A stretch of DNA of 64,000 nucleotides from CAVPHV01 sp963821095 (GTDB taxonomy: Bacteria; Actinomycetota; Acidimicrobiia; Spongiisociales; UBA5794), in the NCBI GenBank assembly GCA_963821095.1, contig CAWGCJ010000001.1, positions 62,001 to 126,000 on the forward strand. Direction: 5' to 3'. The notes beneath the pieces are model-generated. The model ran no database searches. It was not told the DNA's origin and worked only from the letters and a program-made list of their open reading frames with translations. Made by a program: the position numbers and the translations under genes. Numbering within the stretch: the stretch's first letter is position 1; each line of letters starts with the position of its first letter. Shown in pieces: positions 16,343 to 26,727 of this stretch.

Positions 16343-18320
16343 CCCGAACGTACCCACCGATGGGGACCAGACCGAGAAGGAAAAAGCCGACAAGCAGGCT
16401 CGCGACAAGAAGCGATTCAAACGCACTATTGGGTTCCTCGTATTCGGGATCGTCGCGATCCTGCTCTACTCCTTCGCCGTGCAAGAAACCGAGGTGGACC
16501 TCGGTCAGGTGCGCAGCCCAGTCCGTCGCGAACAGCTCATCCGCATCCTGCGGGCGTTGGTCAGACCCGACTTGGTGACATTCGACAAAGAGGAAGTCAT
16601 CGTCCTTGCCGATGTACTGGTTCCCTGTCCCCCCGACGGCAACGGACCGGAGACGGATACCAGCGAGACCCCATATCTGATCGTGACCCCCTCGTGTGGC
16701 TCGCCCGAGGACACTCTCACCATTGAGGGGGTCGGCTTCGAGCCCCGCTCCCGAACCGGGCTCTTGTTCATCCCCGACTCTGAGTTTGCCGTCAGCCTGC
16801 CGCTGATGGAACCCTTCGAAGTCGGCGAAGACGGCACGTTCTCGGTCGACATCGAACTACCGGAGCGAGAGTCGGAGAATCCTCAGCAGATCCAGGCCCT
16901 GACCCGCGTCAACGTGGGTTCGTACCTCGCTCCGGTGCAGGTGTGGACCGACGCCAACAACAACGGCATCGAAGACGAAGGCGAGAAACTGTGGTCGCCT
17001 CGGCCATCTGAGAACCTCACCCTCACGCTCGAGAAGATAATGGAGACCGTGCTGATGGCATTCCTAGCCACAACGCTCGGTACCGCGATCGCCCTCCCCC
17101 TTTCGTTCCTGGCGTCGCGCAACCTGATGCGGGACGTTTCCACCACGGTGACCAACCTCTCGTTGAACCTGCTGGCCATCCCGATCGGTGCCGTGGTCGG
17201 CATCATGACTTCGGAGTGGATGAGGAGCGTCTCCGAGACGCTCAGCATCAACGATTGGGCGCGCCTTGCCCTCTTTGCCCTTCTTCCCATCGGAATGTTC
17301 TATGCACTGCGGTGGGCGCTACCCGTGAGCGAGGAAGAGCCGCCCCCACGAAGCGTGAAGACCCAGCGCAATCTCGTGATCGTTGCGTCGCTGTTCGTCT
17401 TCCTGATCTGGCTGAACGTGTTCGCGATCTTGTCGATCCACGTCGGCCGGGCGATTGCCCCCCACCTGGGAGTGTTCGCCTTCCTCGGCAACTTCGTCGC
17501 CATCATGGGCGAGATCCTCGAACTGACGCTCCCTGCAATCGCGGCTCTGTTCGGGATCGGAATCTTCATGGTCCTCGGGTCGCGACTTGGATACTTCCTG
17601 AGGTCGCATCTGTCCCGGTCGGCGATCCTTCTGGTCAATCTCCCCCTAGCGGCATTGGCCGGCGGCAGCATCGGAGTGTTGATCGGTCGAGCGATCGATT
17701 GGCTCTACGAAGTCACCCTGTACGACGTGATTCCAGGACTATCTGCTGGAACCTTCGCGATTGCCGGGTTCATCGTTGGTGCGCTCACCGGCATCTATCT
17801 GGCCATCCGCAAACGGACCTCGGACACGGTCAGGATCGGGTTGATCATCTACTACATCGCCAGGACGATCTTCAACACGCTGCGGTCGATCGAGCCGCTG
17901 GTCATGGTCATCGTCTTCGTCGTGTGGGTCGGCTTTGGTCCATTCGCCGGAATGCTCGCCTTGTCGCTTCACACCGCGGCGGCGCTCGCCAAGCTCTACT
18001 CCGAGCAAGTCGAGAGCATCCAGGTCGGCCCGCTCGAAGCCGTCAGAGCCACTGGGGCGACCCGGTTACAGACCGTGGTGTATGCGGTGGTGCCGCAGAT
18101 CGTGCCGCCCTACATCTCCTTCACGATGTATCGCTGGGACATCAACGTGCGCATGTCCACCATCATCGGTTTTGCCGGTGGTGGCGGTATCGGCTTCCTG
18201 CTTCAGCAGAACATCCAGTTGTTGCAGTACCGGGCGGCCGCCGCGCAGATGCTTGCCATTGCCATCGTGGTGGCAACCATGGACTACGTCAGCTCGCGCT
18301 TGCGTGAGCGGATGGTGTAG
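16335..18320 (+). CDS. phnE: Phosphonate-type ABC permease with embedded extracytoplasmic domain (PhnE family)
   Basis: Membrane channel of the importer, about 661 residues, far longer than ordinary PhnE (about 270). TTG 16335 is chosen because GGAGG lies at 16321-16325 and it gives overlap coupling to phnC. Order: Lys/Asp-rich cytoplasmic start, helix at about 35-55, an extracytoplasmic region to about 225 with an Ig/IPT-like strand pattern (TLTIEGVGFEPRSRTGLLF) and an Asp/Asn-rich loop DANNNGIEDEGEK, then a long multi-helix region. The ABC permease domain proper is at the C-terminus (about 490-655) with the coupling EAA-like segment QVGPLEAVRATGATRLQTVV. Confidence 0.85.
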   Translation: MADPNVPTDGDQTEKEKADKQARDKKRFKRTIGFLVFGIVAILLYSFAVQETEVDLGQVRSPVRREQLIRILRALVRPDLVTFDKEEVIVLADVLVPCPPDGNGPETDTSETPYLIVTPSCGSPEDTLTIEGVGFEPRSRTGLLFIPDSEFAVSLPLMEPFEVGEDGTFSVDIELPERESENPQQIQALTRVNVGSYLAPVQVWTDANNNGIEDEGEKLWSPRPSENLTLTLEKIMETVLMAFLATTLGTAIALPLSFLASRNLMRDVSTTVTNLSLNLLAIPIGAVVGIMTSEWMRSVSETLSINDWARLALFALLPIGMFYALRWALPVSEEEPPPRSVKTQRNLVIVASLFVFLIWLNVFAILSIHVGRAIAPHLGVFAFLGNFVAIMGEILELTLPAIAALFGIGIFMVLGSRLGYFLRSHLSRSAILLVNLPLAALAGGSIGVLIGRAIDWLYEVTLYDVIPGLSAGTFAIAGFIVGALTGIYLAIRKRTSDTVRIGLIIYYIARTIFNTLRSIEPLVMVIVFVVWVGFGPFAGMLALSLHTAAALAKLYSEQVESIQVGPLEAVRATGATRLQTVVYAVVPQIVPPYISFTMYRWDINVRMSTIIGFAGGGGIGFLLQQNIQLLQYRAAAAQMLAIAIVVATMDYVSSRLRERMV

Positions 18321-18344
18321 CTCGGCGAGAGACAGGACATCCGG

Positions 18345-19343
18345 ATGAATGACTTCGTCCGCCGCACCCGCCAGGACGTGGAGCGGCTCGAAGCCGAGAC
18401 CCTGGCGCCGGCCGCCACGTTGGCGGTCGACACGGTGGGTCGTGCCGTGCCCGAGGCTCCCGACCCCTATCGCACCGCCTTTGCCCGCGATCGCGATCGA
18501 GTGCTGCACACCAAGGCCTTTCGACGCCTGAAGCACAAGACGCAAGTCTTCATGAACCCGGAGGGTGATCACTTCGTCACCCGGCTGACCCACACGCTGC
18601 AGGTCAATCAGATCGGCCGGGTGATCGCCCGCGCCCTCGGCCTCAACGAGGATCTGACCGAGGCCATCTGCCTGGCCCACGACGTGGGCCACTCGCCGTT
18701 CGGCCACACCGGTGAGGATGCTTTGAGCACCTACGTCGCAGGCGAATGGCTCCATTCCGCCCAGGGCGTCCGCATCTTCGAGGTGCTCGAACCGGTCAAC
18801 CTCACCTGGGAGGTGCTCGACGGTATCCGGGCGCACTCGTGGAAGATCCCCGAGTTGCCTGCCACCCCGGAGGGTTGGATCTGCCGATTCGCCGATCGCA
18901 TCGCCTACCTGGCGGCCGACGTCGAGGACGCGATGCGGGCCGACGTCATCAGCTACACAGAACTCCCCTCAGCTTCGATTGCGACCTTTGGTGAACCCGG
19001 CGGGCAGTGGATCGCCACGATGATCTCCGCGGTGGTCGACGAGTCGCTGCGCACCGGAGCGGTGACCATGGAGCCCGACATGCTCAACGTCATGAACGAG
19101 CTGCGCAGCTTCATGTTCGAACGGGTCTACCTACGTCCCGAAACCGAAGACCAGCGCCGCAAGGTCATCGGGATCGTGCACGACCTGGTCGACTACTTCG
19201 TCGCCCATCCCGGCGAGATCCCCGAGAGCTACCGCCACGATGACGCCGACACCCTCACGCAGGTCATCGACTACGTGGCCGGGATGACCGACCGTTTCGC
19301 CATCCGCACCCACGACGAGCTATTCCGCCCCCGGCTCTTCTGA
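18345..19343 (+). CDS. dgt: Deoxyguanosinetriphosphate triphosphohydrolase-like HD protein
   Basis: Hydrolyses dNTPs to deoxynucleosides and triphosphate. 332 residues. HD metal motif: FVTRLTHTLQVNQIGRVIAR then CLAHDVGHSPFGHTGEDAL. A substrate-site segment, FRRLKHKTQVFM, precedes it, and CRFADRIAYLAADVEDA follows, as in the short bacterial dGTPase type. Starts 24 bases after phnE. It converges on a nitroreductase gene, with a perfect hairpin at the junction. Confidence 0.92.
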   Translation: MNDFVRRTRQDVERLEAETLAPAATLAVDTVGRAVPEAPDPYRTAFARDRDRVLHTKAFRRLKHKTQVFMNPEGDHFVTRLTHTLQVNQIGRVIARALGLNEDLTEAICLAHDVGHSPFGHTGEDALSTYVAGEWLHSAQGVRIFEVLEPVNLTWEVLDGIRAHSWKIPELPATPEGWICRFADRIAYLAADVEDAMRADVISYTELPSASIATFGEPGGQWIATMISAVVDESLRTGAVTMEPDMLNVMNELRSFMFERVYLRPETEDQRRKVIGIVHDLVDYFVAHPGEIPESYRHDDADTLTQVIDYVAGMTDRFAIRTHDELFRPRLF

Positions 19344-19354
19344 CCGGAATCTTC

Positions 19355-19406
19355 CCGTTCTTGCGTAGATTCCGGCCAATACTGGCCGGAATCTACGCAA
19401 GAACGG
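19355..19406. terminator. Perfect 24-bp palindrome between convergent genes
   Basis: Arms 19355-19378 and 19383-19406 are exact inverted copies with a four-base loop (ATAC). The arm begins CCGTTCTTGCGTAGATTCCG. It overlaps the last codons of the nitroreductase gene and lies 12 bases after dgt. Length and perfection exceed ordinary terminators; it resembles a REP-like mobile palindrome acting as bidirectional terminator. Confidence 0.75.
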
Positions 19407-20049
19407 TCGGCCAGAGCGGCTGGTCGATCACCCAGGTGGGTGCGGTGCCCCAGCGTTCGCTGTAAACGACCTGGTGGGCGGGTGCCCGGGCTGCCACGCC
19501 CCATCGACCCAGCGGATAGCCGCACGTCACTGCGGCAGCGTTCGACCAACCCTTGTCCGTCGGAACCCCCAACAGCTCGAAGAGCGCCGTCCCCTGGAAC
19601 AGGCCGAGCACCGTGGTCAGCGTGGTGCCCACGCCGTGTTGTCGAGCCTCCAGCATGAGACTCCAGATTGCCGGATAGATCGACGCCCCGGTCGGATCAT
19701 TGCGGTGGAACGGCAGCACGACCAGCGGCACCTGATCGAAGTTGTCCGCAAGCCACTGCGACGACTTCATCACACGGATCGTCTGTTCGTCACCCCTGGC
19801 TTCGGCTTGCTCGAGACGCCCGGCATAGAACGTCGATGTCAGTTCATCCCATGCGGTGCGGTACAGGTCACCCAGATGGTGCATTGTCTCCCGATCGGTC
19901 ACCGTCAACCACCGCCAGTTCTGGGTATTGCCCCCCGAAGGAGCGCGCACGGCCGCGTCCATCATGGCGGCAACGACGTCCTCGGGGACCGGGTCCGGCT
20001 TGACCCGGCGCATCGCCCGGGTCGTGTACAAAGCTTCGTTGAGTTCCAT
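19393..20049 (-). CDS. Nitroreductase-family flavoprotein
   Basis: FMN-dependent oxidoreductase, 218 residues. Conserved parts are MELNEALYTTRAMRRVKPDP (FMN phosphate contact), AAVRAPSGGNTQNWRWL, and in the C-terminal half GVGTTLTTVLGLFQ and VTCGYPLGRWG. The last residues (PTVLA) are encoded inside the 24-bp palindrome, so that end may have been added by the repeat. Substrate unknown; single gene followed upstream by a small membrane protein gene. Confidence 0.85.
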   Translation of the reverse strand: MELNEALYTTRAMRRVKPDPVPEDVVAAMMDAAVRAPSGGNTQNWRWLTVTDRETMHHLGDLYRTAWDELTSTFYAGRLEQAEARGDEQTIRVMKSSQWLADNFDQVPLVVLPFHRNDPTGASIYPAIWSLMLEARQHGVGTTLTTVLGLFQGTALFELLGVPTDKGWSNAAAVTCGYPLGRWGVAARAPAHQVVYSERWGTAPTWVIDQPLWPTVLA

Positions 20050-20077
20050 GATCTGAGGGTACTGGGCCGGCAGCCGC

Positions 20078-20485
20078 TCAGCCCAGGAGTTGGGCGATCA
20101 ACATGATCAGGATCACGTTCCCGGTGATCCAGATCGTGGTGAACGTCAGGTAGCGACGGAGCCACTCCGACCACGTGTCGGAGAGGCCGGCCATTGCCGA
20201 GCCGAGGAGGTACCACACCGGGAAGCTGGTGAGGATCGACACAAAGACCACTGTGAAACGCTCGGCCTCGATGAAGTCGATGGCGAACACCCACGCCGTC
20301 GGCGCAGCGAGCACGAAGACCAACGAGGCAAGGATGGACGATGCAACGTCGGACATGTCGCCGCCCTGGCCGAACCCCACTCCGAGCGCGACAACAACCA
20401 ACACGGTTGGCAGCACCAATGCGGCGGCACCGCCGGCCGGCCGTCGTAATCCCCCCCTCTGGGAATAGATCAGATCCTGGGCCAC
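20078..20485 (-). CDS. Small multi-span membrane protein, unknown
   Basis: 135 residues with four hydrophobic segments (about 20-38, 48-70, 77-95, 112-133), no recognised motif. A charged loop (SDTWSEWLRRYLTFTT) precedes the last helix. GTG 20485. It is divergent from dodecin and runs toward the nitroreductase 29 bases on, suggesting one transcript. I do not recognise the family. Confidence 0.6.
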   Translation of the reverse strand: MAQDLIYSQRGGLRRPAGGAAALVLPTVLVVVALGVGFGQGGDMSDVASSILASLVFVLAAPTAWVFAIDFIEAERFTVVFVSILTSFPVWYLLGSAMAGLSDTWSEWLRRYLTFTTIWITGNVILIMLIAQLLG

Positions 20486-20562
20486 GGTCTCAGGCTAACT
20501 CGGGAGAAGGAGTGAATGTCTTGATAGCATCGCCAGAAACGGCAAACACTTCAGGAGGAATC

Positions 20563-20781
20563 GTGGGCGAGTTCATCGAGGCTGGGGCGGTCAAGGTCAT
20601 CGAGGTGATCGGCATCTCCGAAGTCGGGTTCGAAGACGCCGTGCAGCAGGCCGTGGCCAAAGCCGCCGAGAGCATCAGGGGGATCACCGGCGTTGAGGTC
20701 AAGCGCCTCAACGCCCGGGTCGCCGACGGCCGAGTCTCCCAGTACCGGGCCACCGTGAAGCTCGCCTTCGCCGTCCGCTGA
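20563..20781 (+). CDS. Dodecin-family flavin-binding protein
   Basis: Small protein forming dodecamers that store FMN/riboflavin or CoA. 72 residues, starting GEFIEAGAVKVIEVIGISEV and containing FEDAVQQAVAKAAESIRGI, then VEVKRLNARVADGRVSQYRA, the beta-alpha-beta-beta plan of dodecins. The Trp that stacks on flavin in haloarchaeal dodecin is replaced by Phe (GFEDAV). GTG 20563 has CAGGAGGA at 20552-20559. Followed by a strong hairpin. Confidence 0.9.
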   Translation: MGEFIEAGAVKVIEVIGISEVGFEDAVQQAVAKAAESIRGITGVEVKRLNARVADGRVSQYRATVKLAFAVR

Positions 20782-20800
20782 GAACACCTCCGACTACAAC

Positions 20801-20829
20801 AGAGGGGCGGGCAAGGTGCCCGCCCCTCT
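20801..20829. terminator. Bidirectional terminator hairpin
   Basis: AGAGGGGCGGGC (20801-20812) and GCCCGCCCCTCT (20818-20829) form a 12-bp perfect stem with loop AAGGT, between the convergent dodecin and nuclease genes. Confidence 0.8.
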
Positions 20830-20849
20830 CCCCGTTGCGTCTCGTCCCA

Positions 20850-23800
20850 CTACGTCGCTTGGCGAGCTCGCTTCCACGACGACTTGTATTCCTTGATGGC
20901 CTGGAGGTAGTCACCTGCCGCCATAGCCGCTTCGCCCCGGGCGAATGCAGCCGCAGCCTGCCTGATCTTCCAGCGCTTGCCGCCATGGGCGATAGCCCGC
21001 TCGAGCTCGTAGCGAGCCAACAGGTAGTCAGCGGCAACCAGCTTGGACTCCGCAGCCCCGGCTCCCACCGCAACCGGACCGTCGCCGGCCGCGACCGGGT
21101 CGAGCTTGCGAGCTGCGTTGTACTCGTGGGTGAACACGGCTGCACCGTTGTTGCGCAGCTTGTTGGCGTTCTGCCAGTACCAGCCGCGCAGGCTCTGCCA
21201 GATGCGGGACTTGGCGAAACGTAGGTCCTTGTCGACCTTGCGATCCCCGGTCGGAAGCAGATCGACAACCTCGTCGAACGCCTCCTCCTTCAAGTCCCGA
21301 GCCGTCGTTCCACCCAACTCGAGGCCGACGATCACCGGATCGTGGTCCGACGAGCGATAGACGTTGGTCGGATCGAACAGTTCCTGCATGAACTCGGAGT
21401 CGCGCTCGCCCGCATCGACGATGTCGTCGTTGTAGTCGAGCACCCGCGGCTCGTCGACATTGATGTGCCACACCGCGGTTCCCGTCACCTTCGACGTCAG
21501 CGCCTCGGTGGAGAACGCGTAGTCGAGCATTCCGGCCATCCCGAAGAACACAAACGAGTACTGGTCCGCCGGATCGATGTAGGCATCGACCAGGTTGTCC
21601 AGCCCCGTCTCCAACTCGGTGACCGGATCCTCGGCCAGATAAGAGTTCAGGTCACCGATGACGAGTACGTCATCGTCACCCGTCGCCGCTTGCAACTCGG
21701 CCACGAAGTCGAGCACCGCGGCGGCCTGGTTGGTCCGTCGCTCGTTGTAGCAAGCCTGACCATCGTTCTGGTCCTCGTCACCACCGGTGGCGTCCGTGCA
21801 GCCCTTCGACTTGAAGTGGTTCACCATCACGGTGAACACCTCGCCGTCGGCCACAAACGTCTGCGCAATCGGGGGGCGATCCTCGGCGAACACCGGAGCG
21901 GGGTCCGCCACCGGCAGTCCGAGCGGTGCCACCGCTTCGGGCTGATAGATCATCCCAACCTTGATGGCGTTGGTGCTCTCGATACCACCCGGGTAGGCCG
22001 GATCGGGCACCGCCGCCCACGTCCCCGGTGCAGTGGCGTCGTTCAACGCATCCACCAGATCACCGATGGCGTCGGGACCATTGTTCTCCAACTCCTGGAG
22101 TCCAATGATCTGGGCGTCCATCCCCAGAATCGCCTTCACCGTCTTGGCCCGCTGCCGCTCGAACTCGGCATCCGAGTCGGCGCCGCGCGGGCTGTCCGGG
22201 AACGGGATCGATCCGTCGTCAATCGTCGTCCAGTAGTTCAGCAGGTTGTAGCTGGCCACCCGCAGGTCGCCACCGACATCCGGAGCTTCCTCACTCGGCC
22301 GAACGTTGATGGGCGTAAAAGCCACATCTTCGGTCGGATTGATCCGATATCGGCTGAACGAGTACGCCATGTTGCCGGTCAAACCGGTCACGGTGTCGCC
22401 CAAGCGCAAGGTTCCGTCCGCGTTGAGATACGGCACCTCATCCGGGAACTGGTTCCGGTTGCCGTCATCGAGCAGGATGCGGTACGGCTCGAGCACATCG
22501 GCTACCGAAGGGATGCCGTTGTCGTCGAACGGGAACACCGGCGAAACGATGTTCGTCGGCTGGAACTGCCGTCCCCCTGAGGCCAGCTCAACCTCACCAA
22601 AGCGGTGCAGGTTGAAGTGATCGGTTGCGGACAGCGCCTCGGGGAAGGTCACCAACATGCCTTCGAACGCCTCGAAGTCGGCCTGATCCGTGACCGGCAT
22701 GGCGATCGCCGTCGGCGGCACTGCGTTGGTGCCGACGATGGTGACCGTGACGTCCGTCAGCTGGGTCTCACCGAAGAACTCGTCGACCTCACCAATGATC
22801 TCGACCAGATCGCCGACGTCGACGTCAACATCTGACGAGAACCGGTCGAAGACGAAGATACCGTCCGATGTGGCCGGGTCCTCGTCGCCGTCGACGTCCT
22901 GGGCGTAGAAGCCACGCAAGGCGCCATCGCCCTGGAAGTCCCCGGTCACAACACCTGAGGTCTTGACGAGCTCACCTTCGAACGGTGACACAAAACCATC
23001 ACCCTGTATCTCGTAGATGGGCGTCTTCGCCATTGCCAGACCGACGATGACTGGGTCGTGGTCGGAAGACCGGAACGCGTTCTTCTCGTAGAGCGCCTGC
23101 TGCGCCGGCTTCTTGAACGACGTGTCGTAGTCGAGGATGTCGGGCTCGTCGGCGTTGATGTGCCACACCGTGGTGTCATTGACCTTGGCTGCGGTCTCAG
23201 TGATCGCCATCGCATAGTCGAGGTAGCCCCACTGACCGCTGAAGACGTAGGAGTATGCCTCTTCGCCCAGGTCGCGCAACACAAGATCGGTGTAGTCATC
23301 CGCGGTGCCGAGAACGTCGTCCGCCCCCCGGGCCAACGCGTCGATCGGGTCTTCCTTGTCGTACGAGTTGAGGTCACCGATGATCAGGACGTCGCCGTCA
23401 CCGCTGGACGTCGGGTCGGATGCCAGCCAATCGGCCAACTCCTCCGCCGCCAGGGTGCGGGTTAGGTTGCAGCTTCCGGACTCGGGATCGTCGTCACCGG
23501 CGCCGCAGGAAGAGCCCTTCGACTTCAGGTGATTGACCACCACCGTCACCGGATCGCCACTGCCGATCTGCTCGAACGTCTGGGCAACCGCGGCCCGGTT
23601 CTTCGGGGTGACATAGTCCAACGGGTTGAGGAAGGCCGGGTCGTCGAGCACCGCGGGTGCCCCGACCAGGGCTACCGTCGCCGGCTTGTAGATCAACGCC
23701 ACCTTGATGGCATCGGGTCCTGCCGGACCGGTTGCCACGTAGTCGTACGTGCCGGCTCCGACGACCGCGTTCAGGCCGTCGACAAGGTCGATCAACGCCT

Positions 23801-26727
23801 CGTCCGTCGCATGATTCTCAATTTCGATGAGGCCAACCACATCGGCGTTGATGTCGGCCAGCGCTTCGAAGATCTTGTCTCGTTGCCGGGTGAATTCGTT
23901 GGCATCATCCGCACCGCGACAGTCCTGATCGGCGAGTGGCCCACAGATGGAGCCACTGTCATCGAGGGTCGAGAAGTAGTTCAACACATTGAAGGCTGCC
24001 ACCTTCATCGTGCCGCCCACATCGTCGGGTGTCGTCGGCCGCTCATTTGTCGCCACGTAGTCGGCGCCGCCCGTCGGCTGCACCCTGTACAGACTGAAGC
24101 CGTAGTCCATCACTCCGGTCACGTTCGAGACGAGATCACCACCGCGGAACAGATTGTCGAGGGTGAACTCGAGTCCATTCGGATGGATCGCCGGATCCGG
24201 GTTCGAACTGGTGCGCCCATCGTCCAGCGTCAGCCGGTCGAGCGCATTGGCCGCGGCAAGCTCCGCCGCCTCCACTGAGCCCGGCTCGAAGATTGCCGTC
24301 GGCTGGTTGTGTCGATCGGTCGTCAGCACGATCTCACCAAAACGATCGAAGTTGAAGTACTCCGAGATGGTGAGGTCCTGCGGCATCACCATCGACATGC
24401 CTTCGAAGGGCTCGAAGTCGTCGATGGTGGTCACCGGGAGCATGACCGTTGCCGGAGTCGGGAGCGGATTCCCGCTGCCCAACTTGCCCACCGTGACAAA
24501 TGAGAGTTGGGTCCTCTCGAAGAACTCCTGGACCGTCCCCTGAACGAGCACGAGGTCGCCGACGTTGACATCAACCTCGGGCACGTCGAAGAAGTCATTC
24601 ACGAAGATGCCCTCAGACGTTGCCGGATCGCTATCGGCGTCCGCATCCTCCTCTTGGACGAAGAAGCCGTTGAGGGCGGCATCGCCCTGGAAGTCGGCAA
24701 CCACGATCCCAGAGATGACAACGTCCAGCGTCTTCGAGTGGCGAAACCAATCCGGAGCCTTGAACGTCGTGGATCGGCGTGATTCCCTCAACGTCAACCA
24801 CCGAGATGTCCAGCGTGCAGGTGTCGGTGTCACCGGGTCCCAGTGGATCGGCGTCGTTGGCTGCCGTGATGTCCACGGTGTAGGAGCCGGCGGCGACGGT
24901 GTCACTGACTGCCACAGTCGCTGTGGCAGTCTCGCCCGGACCACTTGCCGGTGTCGTCGGGCCGACCTCGATCGTGCCCGGAGCCGGGTCACCGTTGACC
25001 ACGCCAGAGATCTCAACCACCGTTTCGTCGGGATCAGTGGCCGTCACGGCGACCGAGCCGGCGTCGCCGGCGAGTAGCAGAAGGGGTCCGTTGCAGAAAG
25101 CCTCGACCGGCAGATCGATGACGCCGCCGAAGCTCTGGTCGGTGTTGACCGCACCAAACGTCTCCGGCATCTCAGGCGCCCACGTGAAGTCGGCCGAGGT
25201 GGTCCCCACACCGGTCAACTGCAACGAGGACGCAACCGGCGTACCGCTCCCCTGGGACACCCCAATATCGGTCGACGTCATCCCATCCGCAGGGCCGCCC
25301 ACCGCAACAAACGTCCCCTCATAACTCAAGAACTCAACAACATCCCCCGCAGGATCCACCAACGCAAACCCATCGGGAGAACCATTCTGAATCCCCGCCT
25401 GCGGGAACTCCAACGTCCCGTAGCCGCCATCCTGATCCGGGATCACCCCAGACAGATTCAACGTGGCATACGGCGCCCCACCATTGCCGTTGTAGAACAC
25501 TACCGACCAACCAGCGAGATCCGACCCAGCCGGACCCGCAACCTCAACACCCTCACCAGTGTCGGTCCCGGCATTGTCGTAATGCAACTCATTGACCCAC
25601 GGTGGCGCGAGGACCGGGGCGCCGAAGCTCTGGTCGGTGTTGACCGCACCAAACGTCTCCGGCATCTCAGGCGCCCACGTGAAGTCGGCCGAGGTGGTCC
25701 CCACACCGGTCAACTGCAACGAGGACGCAACCGGCGTACCGCTCCCCTGGGACACCCCAATATCGGTCGACGTCATCCCATCCGCAGGGCCGCCCACCGC
25801 AGTAAACGTCCCCTCATAACTCAAGAACTCAACAACATCCCCCGCAGGATCCACCAACGCAAACCCATCGGGAGAACCATTCTGAATCCCCGCCTGCGGG
25901 AACTCCAACGTTCCATAGCCGCCATCCTGATCCGGGATCACCCCAGACAGATTCAACGTGGCATACGGCGCCCCACCATTGCCGTTGTAGAACACAACCG
26001 ACCAATCGGTCAGATCCGACCCAGCCGCACCAGCCACCTCAACACCCTCACCAACATCCGTTCCATCGTTGTCGTAATGCAACTCATTGATGAAGAGATC
26101 GGGGTAGACCGTGGTACCCCCCACAAAGATCTGGCCTGTGTTGGTCGCGCCAAACGTGTTCGGTGATTCAGCGGCCCAAGCGAAGTCGCCTGCCACCGAA
26201 CCCGTGCCCATGACCTGCAAGGAAGAACCGGCCGGCGTCCCGCTGGATTCGGCAACACCAATATCGGTCGACGTCATCCCATCGGCCGGGCCACCCACCG
26301 CAGTGAACGACCCCTCATAACTCAAGAACTGAACAACGGCTCCAAGATCGTCGACCAACGCCATGCCATCTGGCGCGCCGTTCTGAATGCCATTCTCGGG
26401 GTAGTTCGTGACCGAAACGCCATAACCATCGCCGAGGTCGGCAAGTGAACCCGACAACACCGTTGTGTCGTAGACCGCCCCACCGTTGCCGTTGTAGAGC
26501 ACCAGGCTCCACCCGGTCAGATCGGTCCCTGCCGGGCCGGCAACCTCGATCGCCTCACCCGCGTCGGTACTGGCGTTGTCGTAGTGAATCTCATTGATGA
26601 ACACTGTGGAGGCAGCGCCGTCCACCGCACTCGCCGAGCCGATGGGCATCACCACCAGAACCGAGGCAAGAAGCGCAAGCACCATGAGGGCGCGCAGAGA
26701 GCGTTTACGTGTCACAGAAGTCGACAT
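20850..26727 (-). CDS. Giant secreted nuclease: three lamin-tail domains plus two ExeM/NucH nuclease units, one frameshift
   Basis: Exported protein of about 1,958 residues. Signal peptide (ALMVLALLASVLVVMPIGSA) then three lamin-tail-type domains, each with FINEIHYDN-like starts and DGMTSTDIGV; an Ig-like adhesive domain; then two tandem units each made of an OB-fold part (YFAQD or GFFVQEED type) and an endonuclease/exonuclease/phosphatase domain. Catalytic motifs occur twice: VAAFNVLNYFSTL / VASYNLLNYWTT, GLIEIEN / GLQELEN, VNHLKSKG twice, IGDLNSY twice, SSDHDPVIVGL twice. A C-terminal helical region (FIVAR-like) follows. The frame breaks near 24731 (SPLEDAGRC versus TLDVVISGIVVAD); removing one base joins the two halves. 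Role: likely degradation of extracellular DNA for phosphate or nucleosides. Confidence 0.88.
25126..26085 (-). repeat. Two near-identical 495-bp tandem repeats encoding lamin-tail domains
   Basis: The stretch from 25126 and that from 25621 share almost every base for about 460 bases, a period of 495 bp (165 codons). The third lamin-tail domain (about 26100-26600) is related but clearly diverged at DNA level. This marks a recent internal duplication or gene conversion. Confidence 0.9.

Noticed and set aside
21342..22580. 412-codon frame opposite the nuclease
   Set aside because: Arg/His-rich shadow; catalytic nuclease motifs are on the minus strand.
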